This document shows, in pieces, positions 1-9,806 of a stretch of 34,592 nt of DNA. The translations under genes were made by a program, and so were the position numbers. The first letter of the stretch is position 1, and every line of letters begins with the position of its first letter. The notes under the pieces were generated by a model. The model saw only the letters and a list, made by a program, of their open reading frames with translations. It was not told where the DNA came from and did not search any database. This stretch comes from Ignavibacterium sp. (lineage in GTDB: Bacteria; Zixibacteria; MSB-5A5; GN15; PGXB01), in NCBI GenBank assembly GCA_020724775.1, contig DYGG01000035.1:1-34592 (forward strand), read 5' to 3'.

Positions 1-219
1 ATCAAAATCAGGATATGCTTATTAGTCAATTTACACAACCTTCTTGACAGAATCTAAATTTCCCGAGTGAGATAAATCGCTTGCTAATTTGGCAGGCAGG
101 TTTTATTTTTCGTTTGGTGCATATGAATGACATGTTTAAGGCGACATCAATTGAAATACCGCGAACATTTCCTTAGGTATCCCATTCATATTTTCAATTA
201 ATTCCGATGGAGGTTTTTG

Positions 220-978
220 ATGAAGTGTAAGCAGATTTTGACAGCATTCATGTTCGGGACAATTCTCTGCTTATTCCCGATTATGCTTTTGGCCGAGGAG
301 CAGGTTAAAGGGGAAGAATCCGGCTGCGCTCCTGTTACCAGCATGGAGCGTCCGCGCGTTATTGGCATAAGAGAGTTTCATGATGTCATGGCGCCGGTCT
401 GGCATTCCTTGCTTCCTGACGGCGACTATAAGGGGGTACGGGAAAAGGTTCCGGAATTTAAGAAGAGCATGGAACTCTTACTGACAAGCGAAGTGCCGGA
501 ATATTATATGCATGTAAAAGATGAGTTCACGGCACGGCGTTTGGCGTTGGCCAAGGCGGTGGCACATCTTGACACAATTGCCATGGCTGACGACAATGAC
601 CATCTGGCAGTGGCGGTTGAAGAGATGCATACGGCATTTGAGCAGATGGCGCGCGTCCTGGCGCCGCGCATGCGGGAAATCGATAAATTCCATCTGGTCC
701 TTTACCCTCTCTGGCATCAGGCGCTTCCCAAATCTGATTTCGCCGCCATCAAGGCTTCACTGCCGCTTCTGCAGGCTAAAATGGATACTTTGATAAATGC
801 TCCGATTCCGGAGCAGTTCAAGGAAAGGGAAACGGTTATTGTCGAGAAGCGGGCGGAACTGAAGAAGTCGGTTGACGCGCTCGATCTGGTCTGCAAAGAG
901 GGAAAAGATGAACAGATTGCCGATAAGTTGACCGTAATGCACGAATCATTCCGCGCCCTTGACGGCGCCTTCGAATAA
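220..978 (+). CDS. Secreted duplicated His-motif helical protein, unknown function
   Basis: I do not recognise this family. The 252-residue product begins with a Lys-containing n-region and a hydrophobic stretch (about residues 5-25) ending at LLAEE, which looks like a signal peptide. The mature part is a tandem duplication. The first half has FHDVMAPVWHSLLP, a mid-repeat VPEYY and a late EEMHTAF; the second half has FHLVLYPLWHQALP, IPEQF and TVMHESF. Each half therefore carries FH, WH and MH pairs in the same order, which suggests two helical bundles that may bind metal or haem non-covalently (inference; there is no CXXCH). The ATG at 220 is preferred over the TTG at 217 because GGAGG lies at 209-213 with 6-nt spacing. 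It stands alone in front of a strong terminator, upstream of haem/oxidase genes, so a periplasmic role near respiration is possible but unproven. Confidence 0.8.
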   Translation: MKCKQILTAFMFGTILCLFPIMLLAEEQVKGEESGCAPVTSMERPRVIGIREFHDVMAPVWHSLLPDGDYKGVREKVPEFKKSMELLLTSEVPEYYMHVKDEFTARRLALAKAVAHLDTIAMADDNDHLAVAVEEMHTAFEQMARVLAPRMREIDKFHLVLYPLWHQALPKSDFAAIKASLPLLQAKMDTLINAPIPEQFKERETVIVEKRAELKKSVDALDLVCKEGKDEQIADKLTVMHESFRALDGAFE

Positions 979-1028
979 TTTAGACGCAGTCGCGTTGATA
1001 TTATCATCGCGAAAATGGGAAACAATTA

Positions 1029-1058
1029 ATTCAGGGCGGAATGATTTCCGCCCTGAAT
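1029..1058 (+). terminator. Perfect 13-bp hairpin after the first gene
   Basis: A perfect inverted repeat (1029-1041 pairing with 1046-1058, loop TGAT) sits 50 bp after the stop of the preceding gene. It is followed by a pyrimidine-rich, U-interrupted stretch instead of a clean T-run. It is best read as a Rho-independent terminator that separates this gene from ctaB. Because the stem is symmetrical, mRNA 3' end protection is another possibility. Confidence 0.7.
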
Positions 1059-1248
1059 CATTTCTCTCCATATTTTCATTCCTTTAATCTCCAAATCATC
1101 CTATATTCTTTTCTCTGCGATGTTTTCATTGGAACAAGCGGACGACATTTAATGGAACAAGAGATTTGGCAGGCTGTTTTTCACTAAAACGGCAAATAAA
1201 GGAAGACCATCTGCGTAATTTTGCAGAGTAAATGACAGAAATATTGAA

Positions 1249-2202
1249 ATGAGTTATTTGAAAACTTCTTCGACCGGGCCTCTCGAATTGACCACCGCTG
1301 GCCGTATCTCAGGCGCCAGTGACGTCGTTTCCCGCCGCAGTGCGCTGGCTGTAGTCAAAAATCTGCTCCAGTTAACCAAACCGTCCATCATGCTCCTGGT
1401 TCTTATAACCGGAGCCGGGGCGTTGGTGCTCGAAGGAAGTATGATGAGCAAGCCGTTTCAGTTTCTGGTCTTTATGATAGGGCTGTATCTGACCGGTGGC
1501 GCAGCCAATGCCCTTAATCAGTATTTCGAGCGGGAGATTGACGGTAAAATGAAACGTACCCGTCAAAGGCGTCCCCTTCCGACCGGGAAAATTTCGGCCC
1601 GTGAGGCGCTCTTCTTTACGCTTGCCATTGGCGCCAGCGGTGTTCTTATACTGGGGCTCTTCTTCAACTGGCTTACGGCGGTCCTTTCGCTGGCGACCAT
1701 TCTTTTTTACTCGCTTTTTTATACTCTCTGGCTTAAACCGCACACGGCGCAGAATATCGTGATTGGCGGAATAGCCGGAGCGATGGCTCCGGTCGGCGCC
1801 TGGACTGCCGCCACCGGCTCCCTGGCGGTCTCCCCCTGGATTCTCTTTTTGATAATATTTCTCTGGACGCCTCCCCATTTCTGGGCGCTGGCGCTCTGCT
1901 TTAAGGACGACTATCGCGCCGCAGGACTGCCCATGCTTCCGTTGAAAGCGGGCGACCGGGAAACGGTGCGACAGATTCTGATATACTCCCTGCTTCTGGC
2001 GGCGGCAAGTTTTCTACCCCTCTTCTATGGCGCCGGGCCGCTCTATCTGGGTACCGCTGCCGTGGTGAATTTCATCTTTATCTATCGCGGTTTACAGGCG
2101 TGGCGAACCCTGCACCATAAGGAATACTGGACTGTTTTCAAATTTTCATTGATACATCTATTCGCGCTCTTTGTGGCGCTGATTGCGGACAAATATATCT
2201 GA
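1249..2202 (+). CDS. ctaB: Protohaem IX farnesyltransferase (haem O synthase)
   Basis: This UbiA-superfamily membrane prenyltransferase adds the farnesyl tail to haem b, making haem O, the precursor of haem A for the oxidase encoded downstream. The 317-residue length fits the family once a roughly 35-residue N-terminal extension is allowed for. The first Asp-rich motif region is visible as NALNQYFEREIDGKMKRT followed by RRPLPTGK, and the conserved WTPPHFWALAL is present. About eight to nine hydrophobic segments are spread from residue 45 to the end. No convincing Shine-Dalgarno precedes the ATG, so a shorter start nearer the conserved core (around residue 35) cannot be excluded. The act operon begins after its own promoter, so ctaB is probably a separate transcript. 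Confidence 0.93.
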   Translation: MSYLKTSSTGPLELTTAGRISGASDVVSRRSALAVVKNLLQLTKPSIMLLVLITGAGALVLEGSMMSKPFQFLVFMIGLYLTGGAANALNQYFEREIDGKMKRTRQRRPLPTGKISAREALFFTLAIGASGVLILGLFFNWLTAVLSLATILFYSLFYTLWLKPHTAQNIVIGGIAGAMAPVGAWTAATGSLAVSPWILFLIIFLWTPPHFWALALCFKDDYRAAGLPMLPLKAGDRETVRQILIYSLLLAAASFLPLFYGAGPLYLGTAAVVNFIFIYRGLQAWRTLHHKEYWTVFKFSLIHLFALFVALIADKYI

Positions 2203-2273
2203 ATAATATGTTAATGTGTATTAAAAACATCTATTTTAATGGGATATTACAGCGGGGAACATTGCGATAATTG

Positions 2274-2302
2274 TTGACAGGGACAATTTTTTGTTTTATT
2301 TT
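2274..2302 (+). promoter_or_regulatory. Sigma70-type promoter before the act/cta operon
   Basis: TTGACA at 2274-2279 is followed after exactly 17 bp by TATTTT at 2297-2302. The expected transcription start is near 2309, some 85 nt before the actA start codon. The spacer contains GGACAATTTTTTGTT (2281-2295), which resembles a sequence in the promoter at 30348. This is the only good promoter seen before the run of closely packed genes that ends at 17161. Confidence 0.65.
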
Positions 2303-2394
2303 CGCCGCCGTAAATCTCAGGATTGCTGAATGACCGGGCAAGTTGGCAATCATCATCAGCCAGCGCCCCCAGGAAAAGAAACAGGATTGCTTAG

Positions 2395-3042
2395 TTGGCT
2401 CAGATTTTTCCAAAATGGACCAATCGACTTCCGGTTTATTTTCTATCCGGAACGGTCGCGATTCTGGCGGCGGTGACAGGCTTTTTCTGGTATTATGGCT
2501 CTCCTAAGTATTCCGATGTCGGCTATCGACCCAAACAGCCGGTGCCGTACAGCCACAAGTTACATGCCGGCGACCTCGGGCTCGACTGCCGCTACTGCCA
2601 TTCGCAGGTGGAGACTTCGGCGGCGGCCGGCGTTCCCCCAACCCAGACCTGTATGAACTGCCACAAATTGATATTGCCGGAAAGTGAGAAGTTGCTTCTG
2701 GTGCGGGAAAGTTGGAGCAAGCGGCTCCCCATTCAGTGGGTGCGGGTGCACGACCTTCCCGACTTTGTCTATTTTGACCACAGCGTTCATCTCAATGCCG
2801 GAGTCGGCTGCGCCAGTTGCCATGGCAATGTGGCGCAGATGGAAGTGGTCACGCAGAAAGAACCGCTCAGCATGTCATGGTGTCTCGATTGTCATCGCAA
2901 TCCCGACCGGCATCTCCGCCCCCGCGAGGAACTGACCAATATGAACTGGACCCCGCCCGCGGAGCAGCCCCAACTGGCGCGACGGATACGTGCGGAAAGA
3001 GGGATTAATCCGACCGTCGATTGCTCGGGATGTCATAGATAA
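2395..3042 (+). CDS. actA: Alternative complex III subunit ActA, pentahaem cytochrome c
   Basis: This is the pentahaem c-type subunit of alternative complex III, which passes quinol electrons to a periplasmic or oxidase-bound cytochrome c. Five CXXCH motifs are visible: CRYCH (65-69), CMNCH (86-90), CASCH (139-143), CLDCH (163-167) and CSGCH (210-214). One N-terminal membrane segment (about 14-34) anchors it. The start is a TTG: an in-frame TAG immediately precedes it, AGGA lies at 2383-2386, and the resulting N-terminus MAQIFPKWTN resembles that of ActA proteins. A short ORF in another frame (2330-2473) with its own Shine-Dalgarno overlaps this start. ActB follows after 5 bp. Confidence 0.93.
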   Translation: MAQIFPKWTNRLPVYFLSGTVAILAAVTGFFWYYGSPKYSDVGYRPKQPVPYSHKLHAGDLGLDCRYCHSQVETSAAAGVPPTQTCMNCHKLILPESEKLLLVRESWSKRLPIQWVRVHDLPDFVYFDHSVHLNAGVGCASCHGNVAQMEVVTQKEPLSMSWCLDCHRNPDRHLRPREELTNMNWTPPAEQPQLARRIRAERGINPTVDCSGCHR

Positions 3043-3047
3043 AAGGC

Positions 3048-6029
3048 ATGAAAAAGAAACAGGGAAAAGATTACTGGCGGAGCCTGGAGCAAATTGCGGA
3101 TACTCCGCAGTTTCGAGAATTTCTGCACAGGGAGTTTCCCGAGCATGCCTGGGAGTTGGATAATTCCATATCGCGGCGCAATTTCATATCGATAATGAGC
3201 GCCTCGCTGGCGCTCGCCGGGCTTACCGGATGCCGGCGACCGGTCGATAAGATTGTTCCGTATGTTGCACCGCCGGAAGAACTGGTGCCCGGTCAACCCT
3301 TCCATTATGCCACCTCTATGCCCTTTGGTGTTGGTGGGTATGGTCTGGTAGTGGAGACACATGAGGGAAGACCGACTAAGATAGAGGGGAACCGGCTTCA
3401 TCCCAGTACTAGGGGAGCATCCAGCGCTATTACGCAAGCATCCCTGCTTGGACTTTATGACCCCGACCGTTCCCACAAGCCGCTCTATCGGGGAGTGGAG
3501 AAGGAATGGGCTGAATTTGTCGCCTTCTGGCACGACCTGTATCCCCGGTATCTTCAGAAAAAAGGAGAAGGATTGGCGATTATTGCGGAGTCAACCTCAT
3601 CTCCCACATTCTTTAGACTGTACGAAGAATTCCGAAAGAATTTCCCCGAAGCAGATTTTGTTGTTTACGAAGCGGTAAGCGACGAGAAGATATATAAAGG
3701 AATCAAATTGGCGACCGGTCAAACATTGCAGCCGCTTTATCATTTTGACCGGGCGAAAGTAATCCTGTCGCTTGATGCTGATTTTCTGCTGACGGAGAGC
3801 GGAAATATTGCGGCTACCAGAAAATTCGCGCAGAGCCGGCGGATTCAATCAGAAAATGACTCGATGAACCGCCTTTATGTCGTCGAGGGGGTCTTTTCGC
3901 TGACCGGCGCCATGGCCGACCATCGGCTTCGTCTCCCCAGCAGTCAGGTGGTACACTTTGCTATCGCTCTGGCTGGTGAGTTGCAAACACTTGGACTGTC
4001 ACTAAACATTTCCGACCTGCCGGATTCTATTGCGGCTGATATAGACAAAAAGTGGCTAAATGTTCTGGCGCGTGACCTTCTGGCTTCCGCGCCGAATTCT
4101 CTCCTTATTGCCGGACGGCGACAACCGCCGGAAGTTCATGCCCTGGTCGCGGCGATTAATCATGCTATTGGCGCGACCGGCATAACGGTCGATTACGCCC
4201 GTCCGGACGGTCTGATTTATCCCGATTCTGACGCTTTTGCCTCCCTATCCAGGAAAATCGAATCTGGTTCTGTCACTTCTGTCATAATTCTCGGCGGCAA
4301 TCCTGTTTACAATTCCTGCGCTGACATTGATGTAAAAACCGTTCTTGGCAAAGTTGAGCACTCTGTTCATCTCAGCCCATATATTGATGAGACCTCGCAA
4401 CTGACCGAATGGCACTTGCCCCAGAGTCATTTCCTCGAATCCTGGGGGGATGTGCGCTCGCTTGACGGCACATTAGGAATAATTCAGCCGATGATTGAGC
4501 CGTTGTATGACAGCCATTCATCGCTGGAGATGATGAGTCTTCTCGTTACCGGGCGGGACCGTCGGGGGTACGATATCGTGCGGTACTACTGGCAGGATAT
4601 TTTGAAAGGAACCGATTACGAAAAGGAATGGCGGAAAATATTGCATGACGGTCTCAAGGAAAGTTCGGCATACCCCCTGATGATTCCTCAAATTGATCAT
4701 TACGCGTTGACAGAATCTTTGAAAAATCTCCCGCAGCAGGAAGGGGCGATTACCGCCGAAAATTTGGAAATCGTTTTTACCGTCTCGCCCTCTTTGTTTG
4801 ACGGACGCTTTGCCAATAACGGGTGGCTTCAGGAACTGCCGGATTCCATGACCAAGTTATGCTGGGATAATGCCGCACTTCTGAGTTTTAATACAGCCGA
4901 TGCCCTGCGCGTCAGGAATGGCGACATGGTACAGATAAATTTCCGGGGACATCGGTTAGAGTTGCCGGTCTGGGTAATGCCGGGACAGGCGGATAACACT
5001 GTTTCCGTGTCGCTTGGCTATGGGCGTGAAAAAGCCGGTCACGTTGGCACTGGAGTCGGGTTTAATTCTTACCGGATTCGTCATTCGTCCTCGCCTGATT
5101 TCGGAATCGGCGCGATTATCCAGAAAACAGGGGGGACATACCTTCTTGCGACCACACAGGACCATCAGAGCATGGAGGGGCGTCCGGTCGTACGGGAAGC
5201 CTCATTAGAAGAGTACCGCCGTGAGCCCGATTTTGCGGAGAAGATGGTCGAACATCCGCCTCTGGTGTCTATTTATACCGAGCATAAGTATGATGAGGGG
5301 TATCAGTGGGGAATGACTATCGATTTGAATATTTGCACCGGATGCAACGCCTGCACCATCGCCTGTCAGAGTGAGAACAATATCCCGATAGTCGGGAAGG
5401 AGCAGGTGCACCGCGGCCGGGAGATGCACTGGATACGAAATGACCGTTACTTTATCGGCGACACCGATAATCCCGAAGTAGTGCATCAGCCGGTAGCCTG
5501 TCAGCACTGCGAAAATGCGCCGTGCGAACAGGTCTGTCCGGTGGCGGCAACATCGCACGATCGCGAAGGTCTGAATGTTATGACCTACAACCGCTGTATC
5601 GGCACCCGTTACTGCTCCAACAACTGCCCTTATAAGGTGCGGCGGTTTAACTTTTTCAATTATACCGGCAAAATGGCGGAGACTCTGAAAATGGCGCAGA
5701 ATCCCGATGTCACGGTTCGTTCCCGGGGGGTTATGGAGAAGTGCACTTTCTGCGTTCAGAGAATCAGCCGGGCCCGGATTACCGCCAAGAAAGAGAATCG
5801 GACGATTCGCGACGGCGAAGTCATCACCGCTTGCCAGCAGGGATGCCCGGCCGACGCAATCGTCTTCGGAAATATTAATGATCCGGAAAGCCGGGTATCG
5901 CAGATAAAGAAACAGAACCGCAATTATGCGTTGCTGGCGGAATTGAACACCCAGCCACGCAATACCTATTTGGCAAAGGTGCGCAACCCGCATCCGGAAC
6001 TGGAAAATTATAAACCGCTTGGATCTTGA
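3048..6029 (+). CDS. actB: Alternative complex III subunit ActB, molybdopterin-like/ferredoxin fusion
   Basis: This 993-residue protein fuses a domain of the molybdopterin oxidoreductase family (about residues 70-730) with an NrfC-like ferredoxin domain (about 750-960), as is usual for ActB. In characterised alternative complex III the large domain carries no molybdenum cofactor; that is family knowledge. A Tat-like segment, SRRNF (42-46) followed by a short hydrophobic run ending in GC (61-62), suggests export and possible lipidation. Cys motifs for iron-sulfur clusters are [11 protein letters not shown] from residue 763, [14 protein letters not shown] from 818, [12 protein letters not shown] near 849, and a last group CTFC...CQQGCP. 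The Thr in CIGT replaces one Cys, compatible with one 3Fe-4S among 4Fe-4S clusters. Confidence 0.95.
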   Translation: MKKKQGKDYWRSLEQIADTPQFREFLHREFPEHAWELDNSISRRNFISIMSASLALAGLTGCRRPVDKIVPYVAPPEELVPGQPFHYATSMPFGVGGYGLVVETHEGRPTKIEGNRLHPSTRGASSAITQASLLGLYDPDRSHKPLYRGVEKEWAEFVAFWHDLYPRYLQKKGEGLAIIAESTSSPTFFRLYEEFRKNFPEADFVVYEAVSDEKIYKGIKLATGQTLQPLYHFDRAKVILSLDADFLLTESGNIAATRKFAQSRRIQSENDSMNRLYVVEGVFSLTGAMADHRLRLPSSQVVHFAIALAGELQTLGLSLNISDLPDSIAADIDKKWLNVLARDLLASAPNSLLIAGRRQPPEVHALVAAINHAIGATGITVDYARPDGLIYPDSDAFASLSRKIESGSVTSVIILGGNPVYNSCADIDVKTVLGKVEHSVHLSPYIDETSQLTEWHLPQSHFLESWGDVRSLDGTLGIIQPMIEPLYDSHSSLEMMSLLVTGRDRRGYDIVRYYWQDILKGTDYEKEWRKILHDGLKESSAYPLMIPQIDHYALTESLKNLPQQEGAITAENLEIVFTVSPSLFDGRFANNGWLQELPDSMTKLCWDNAALLSFNTADALRVRNGDMVQINFRGHRLELPVWVMPGQADNTVSVSLGYGREKAGHVGTGVGFNSYRIRHSSSPDFGIGAIIQKTGGTYLLATTQDHQSMEGRPVVREASLEEYRREPDFAEKMVEHPPLVSIYTEHKYDEGYQWGMTIDLNICTGCNACTIACQSENNIPIVGKEQVHRGREMHWIRNDRYFIGDTDNPEVVHQPVACQHCENAPCEQVCPVAATSHDREGLNVMTYNRCIGTRYCSNNCPYKVRRFNFFNYTGKMAETLKMAQNPDVTVRSRGVMEKCTFCVQRISRARITAKKENRTIRDGEVITACQQGCPADAIVFGNINDPESRVSQIKKQNRNYALLAELNTQPRNTYLAKVRNPHPELENYKPLGS

Positions 6030-6040
6030 CCGGTGGAGCG

Positions 6041-7441
6041 ATGAACACGACTGCCAAAGATACAAAGTCATTGGATAATCCCGGGACGCCATTGATTACC
6101 GGCAACCAGAGTTTTCATTCCGTCACGGAGAAGATCAGCGGTATAGTTGAAGCCAAAGTTTCACCATACTGGTATCTGGCTATCACGATCTCATCGCTTC
6201 TCGCGCTGGTCTTTTTCGGCTCTATCGGTTATCTGGTCTGGGAAGGTATCGGAATCTGGGGCGTTAATGTTCCGGTCGGCTGGGGATTTGCCATCATCAA
6301 TTTTGTCTTCTGGGTCGGTATTGGACATGCCGGCACCCTGATTTCGGCGATACTTTTCCTGATGCGTCAACGCTGGAGAACATCCATCAATCGCTTTGCT
6401 GAGGCCATGACCCTTTTCGCCATTACCTGCGCCCTGATTTTCCCGGGAATACATGTCGGTCGCATCTGGGCGGCGTACTGGATGTTTCCCGTGCCCAACC
6501 AGATGGGAATGTGGCCCAACTTCCGCAGTCCGCTCTTGTGGGACGTTTTTGCCGTAAGCACCTATTTCACCGCGTCGCTACTTTTCTGGTACACCGGGCT
6601 GATTCCCGACTTTGCTACACTGCGTGACCGAGCCAAAACCAAATGGAAAAGATTAATCATGGGAATTCTGGCGCTGGGATGGCGCGGCGGCAATCGTCAA
6701 TGGAAACATTACGAACTGGCTTACTTGATCCTTGCCGGAATCTCCACCCCGCTGGTGCTATCGGTTCACAGCGTAGTGAGTACGGATTTTGCCGTCAGTC
6801 TCGTACCCGGGTGGCACACCACCATCTTCCCCCCGTATTTTGTCGCCGGCGCTATCTTCTCCGGGTTTGCCATGGTAATGACGCTGGGCATTCTGGCGCG
6901 GAAGATTTTTGGGCTGGAGGATTTTATCACCGTCAATCATCTCGATAAAATGAGCAAAATTATGCTGGTCACCGGTATGATGGTCGGTTACGCTTACATG
7001 ATGGAGTTTTTTATCGCCTGGTACAGTGGCAATGAATATGAATTATTTACATTTCTGAATAGAGCCTTCGGTCCTTATGCCTGGGCGTACTGGACAATGA
7101 TAACCTGCAATGTTCTGGTGCCGCAACTTTTCTGGTTCAAGAAGGTCCGAAACAGTATCGGCGCTCTCTTTGTCATCTCAATTCTTATTAACATAGGAAT
7201 GTGGTTTGAGCGGTTCGTGATTGTGGTAACCTCGCTCTCACGCGATTTCCTTCCGGCCAACTGGGATTATTATAGCCCGACTTTCTGGGATATCGCCACT
7301 TTCGTTGGCTCCTTCGGATTGTTTCTCACGCTCTTTTTGTTGTTTGTCCGATTTGTCCCAATAATCTCCATGGCGGAAGTCAAAGGAGTCCTGCCGCAAG
7401 CCGACCCGCATCATACCGCCAAAGAGCAGGCAAAAGGTTGA
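6041..7441 (+). CDS. actC: Alternative complex III subunit ActC, NrfD-like membrane protein
   Basis: This is an NrfD/PsrC-type integral membrane subunit of about ten hydrophobic segments, expected to contribute to quinol binding and possibly proton movement in alternative complex III. Recognisable stretches include [20 protein letters not shown], the segment around [17 protein letters not shown], and [11 protein letters not shown]. The frame is open from a TTG at 6026 that would overlap actB, but the ATG at 6041 is a better start because GGAG lies just before it at 6035-6038; the spacing is short, so the choice is tentative. The next gene, actD, starts within a few bases of the stop. Confidence 0.93.
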   Translation: MNTTAKDTKSLDNPGTPLITGNQSFHSVTEKISGIVEAKVSPYWYLAITISSLLALVFFGSIGYLVWEGIGIWGVNVPVGWGFAIINFVFWVGIGHAGTLISAILFLMRQRWRTSINRFAEAMTLFAITCALIFPGIHVGRIWAAYWMFPVPNQMGMWPNFRSPLLWDVFAVSTYFTASLLFWYTGLIPDFATLRDRAKTKWKRLIMGILALGWRGGNRQWKHYELAYLILAGISTPLVLSVHSVVSTDFAVSLVPGWHTTIFPPYFVAGAIFSGFAMVMTLGILARKIFGLEDFITVNHLDKMSKIMLVTGMMVGYAYMMEFFIAWYSGNEYELFTFLNRAFGPYAWAYWTMITCNVLVPQLFWFKKVRNSIGALFVISILINIGMWFERFVIVVTSLSRDFLPANWDYYSPTFWDIATFVGSFGLFLTLFLLFVRFVPIISMAEVKGVLPQADPHHTAKEQAKG

Positions 7442-7446
7442 GCATT

Positions 7447-7986
7447 ATGGCAGATAGCAATACCAAAGAATTATATATTCTCGCGGAGTTCGAAAGCGCC
7501 GCTGCGTTATATCATGCCGCGGAGAAGATGCGTGATGCCGGCTGTCGTCATTTCGATTGTCACTCTCCCTTTCCGATTCATGGAATGGATGCCGCTATGG
7601 GACTGGAACGGTCGCCGCTTGGCTGGATTGCCGGTCTTTGTGCCACGTTCGGGGCACTCGGTGGGGTGGCGCTTCAGTGGTACGCCAGCACCATCGCGTA
7701 CCCGCTGGTCATATCAGGGAAGCCCTTTTTCAGTTTTCAGGCATATCTGCCGGTTACCTTTGCGCTGGGAGTCCTTATGGCGGCCGGGGCTTCGCTGTTC
7801 GGCATGCTGGGACTGAACCGCCTGCCGCAGTTTCATCACCCCCTGTTCAACTCGGAGCGCTTCAAAAGAGTCACCGACGACGGTTTTTTCATAAGCGCCA
7901 TCGCCGTAAATAACGCCGAAGGTGATAAACTGCAAAAATTTCTGGAATCGATTGGCGGCAGCAATATCGAAGTACTGAAGGACTGA
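7447..7986 (+). CDS. actD: Alternative complex III subunit ActD (DUF3341)
   Basis: This small membrane subunit of alternative complex III has a soluble N-terminal part with the family pattern FESAAALYHAAEKMRDAGCRHFD and SPFPIHGMDAAMG, then two hydrophobic helices (about residues 60-85 and 98-120), then a soluble tail with FFISA near the end. Length (179 residues) is typical. The ATG at 7447 is chosen over the TTG at 7438 because AAGG at 7434-7437 is spaced 9 nt from it. It sits tightly between actC and actE. Confidence 0.9.
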   Translation: MADSNTKELYILAEFESAAALYHAAEKMRDAGCRHFDCHSPFPIHGMDAAMGLERSPLGWIAGLCATFGALGGVALQWYASTIAYPLVISGKPFFSFQAYLPVTFALGVLMAAGASLFGMLGLNRLPQFHHPLFNSERFKRVTDDGFFISAIAVNNAEGDKLQKFLESIGGSNIEVLKD

Positions 7987-7988
7987 GC

Positions 7989-8603
7989 ATGGATTTTCGA
8001 GTCAAGAATATACTGCTGTTAGTGGCGCTACTGGCTGTCCTTATTGCCGGTTGCGGGCAGGGAAGACCATCGGAAAACTCCCCTCTTTCCATTGATCGGG
8101 GGATGGCGACTCAGCCCAAGAACAAACCGTATGGGGAAAGTCGTTTTTATTCCGACGGCAGCGCCATGCGCCTTCCGGTTCCCGGAACGGTAGCACAAGG
8201 ATATCTCAATGATGACGTCACTTATTTTACCGGCAAAGATGAAAAGGGTAATTTTGTGAAGAGTATGCCGGTCTCCATTACACGCACCCTCTTGAAACGG
8301 GGACAAGAGCGGTTTGATATTTATTGCAGCCCCTGCCACAGCCGATTGGGCGACGGCAAAGGGATTATGATAACGCGCGGTTACCTTCCGCCTCCTACCT
8401 TTCATGACCATCGTATGCGGCAGTTACCCGATGGCCATATTTTTGACGTGATTTCGCACGGAATCCGCAACATGCCTTCCTATGGGCATCAGATTTCGGT
8501 CTCCGACCGGTGGGCGATAGTGGCATATATGCGCGCTTTGCAGAAAAGTCAGAACGCCAGAATTGAAGATATACCGGCCGAGTTGCGGCAGGGGATAAGG
8601 TGA
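7989..8603 (+). CDS. actE: Alternative complex III subunit ActE, monohaem cytochrome c lipoprotein
   Basis: This is the monohaem cytochrome c subunit of alternative complex III. It begins with a short charged segment and a hydrophobic run ending in the lipobox LIAGC, so Cys22 is probably lipid-modified and the protein faces the periplasm. One haem site, CSPCH (113-117), is followed by RLGDGKG as in class I cytochromes c, and NMPSYG near residue 160 offers a Met axial ligand. It starts two bases after actD and its TGA overlaps the GTG start of actF. Confidence 0.92.
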   Translation: MDFRVKNILLLVALLAVLIAGCGQGRPSENSPLSIDRGMATQPKNKPYGESRFYSDGSAMRLPVPGTVAQGYLNDDVTYFTGKDEKGNFVKSMPVSITRTLLKRGQERFDIYCSPCHSRLGDGKGIMITRGYLPPPTFHDHRMRQLPDGHIFDVISHGIRNMPSYGHQISVSDRWAIVAYMRALQKSQNARIEDIPAELRQGIR

Positions 8604-9799
8604 GCGGGAGAATGATGAGATACGATGAGGGGACATATCGGATAACCGAACCGGGGAGTTTCGGCACGCGTTCCCTGATTGTCGGCATCGCCGGGCTCGC
8701 TGTCAGCGCTATCGGTTATTTCCTGAATCCGGCGCAGTTTTTCCATTCTTATCTCAACGCTTTTATCTTCTGGTTCAACATCGCCATGGGCTCTCTGTTT
8801 TTTGTCATGCTTCATCACCTGGTGGCGGCGCGATGGAGTGTCACTCTGAGGCGCCTCGCCGAAAATGTCATGATGCAGACCCCGCTCATGTTGCTGTTCT
8901 TTTTGCCGCTCCTTCTTGGGCTGCATGACCTCTTTCACTGGACGCATCATGAGGCCGTTGAAGCCGACCTGATTCTGCAGAAAAAAGCCCCCTATTTGAA
9001 TATTACTTTTTTTGTTGTCCGCGCGGCAGTTTTCTTTGGAGTCTGGAATGCCGTTTCCGTTCTTCTTTTCAAGGCATCTTTGAAGCAGGACTTAAATCCG
9101 GAGGAAGCGATTACCAAAAGAATGAGGGTAATTAGCGCCTTCGGAATAATCGCTTACGCTTTCACTTTCAGTTTCGCCTCCTTTGACTGGCTTATGTCAC
9201 TGGATGCCCACTGGTATTCGACCATCTTTGGAGTCTATATATTTTCGGGAAGCCTCGTGGCGATTATTTCATTTCTTGTAATTGTGCTTTTCTTTATGCG
9301 GCGACAGGGAATACTCCGCAATATGACTACCACCGAGCATTTTCATGACCTGGGGAAGTTGCTCTTTGCCTTCACAGTTTTCTGGGCATATATCGCCTTT
9401 TCGCAGTACTTCCTCATCTGGTACGCCAACATCCCGGAAGAGACAATCTGGTTTCGCAACCGATGGGTCGGTTCCTGGAAAGGAGTAAGCCTTCTTTTGG
9501 TCATGGGACATTTTGTCCTTCCTTTCTTCATACTGATTACCCGCTCGGCAAAGAGGAAGGCCGTTTTTTTAACCGTGATGGCTTTCTGGATGCTTTTTAT
9601 GCGCTGGGTTGACCTGTACTGGGTGATTATGCCGGGTCTGCAAGAGCAGGGATTTAATCTCTCCTGGTTTGATCTCACCGCCTTCATAGGGATTGGCGGA
9701 ATTTTCGTCTGGTCTCTTCTCAAAAGAATCGCCGCCCATCCGCTGATACCGGTCAAAGACCCGCAGTTAAAAGCCTCTGTGGAGTTTATCAGTGAATGA
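8600..9799 (+). CDS. actF: Alternative complex III subunit ActF, second NrfD-like membrane protein
   Basis: This is the second polytopic membrane subunit of alternative complex III, with about ten hydrophobic helices over 399 residues. It shows family features such as FHSYLNAFIFWFNIAMGSLF, the His-rich LHDLFHWTHHEAV, a segment around FASFDWLMSLDAHWYSTIFG, and AFSQYFLIWYANIPEE. The GTG at 8600 gives a GTGA overlap with actE and has GGGG at 8591-8594 upstream; ATG codons at 8612 and 8615 with GGGAG before them are reasonable alternatives that would shorten it by 4-5 residues. Confidence 0.92.
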   Translation: MSGRMMRYDEGTYRITEPGSFGTRSLIVGIAGLAVSAIGYFLNPAQFFHSYLNAFIFWFNIAMGSLFFVMLHHLVAARWSVTLRRLAENVMMQTPLMLLFFLPLLLGLHDLFHWTHHEAVEADLILQKKAPYLNITFFVVRAAVFFGVWNAVSVLLFKASLKQDLNPEEAITKRMRVISAFGIIAYAFTFSFASFDWLMSLDAHWYSTIFGVYIFSGSLVAIISFLVIVLFFMRRQGILRNMTTTEHFHDLGKLLFAFTVFWAYIAFSQYFLIWYANIPEETIWFRNRWVGSWKGVSLLLVMGHFVLPFFILITRSAKRKAVFLTVMAFWMLFMRWVDLYWVIMPGLQEQGFNLSWFDLTAFIGIGGIFVWSLLKRIAAHPLIPVKDPQLKASVEFISE

Positions 9800-9806
9800 G
9801 GGGACC

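Noticed and set aside
44-76. Promoter of the first gene (TTGACA at 44-49)
   Set aside because: No acceptable -10 hexamer lies 16-18 bp downstream; the nearest, GATAAA, is 21 bp away.
5205-6092. Long open frame (295 codons) on the minus strand
   Set aside because: It lies antisense to the ferredoxin domain of actB, where the plus frame has clear Cys motifs, and its own translation shows no family features.
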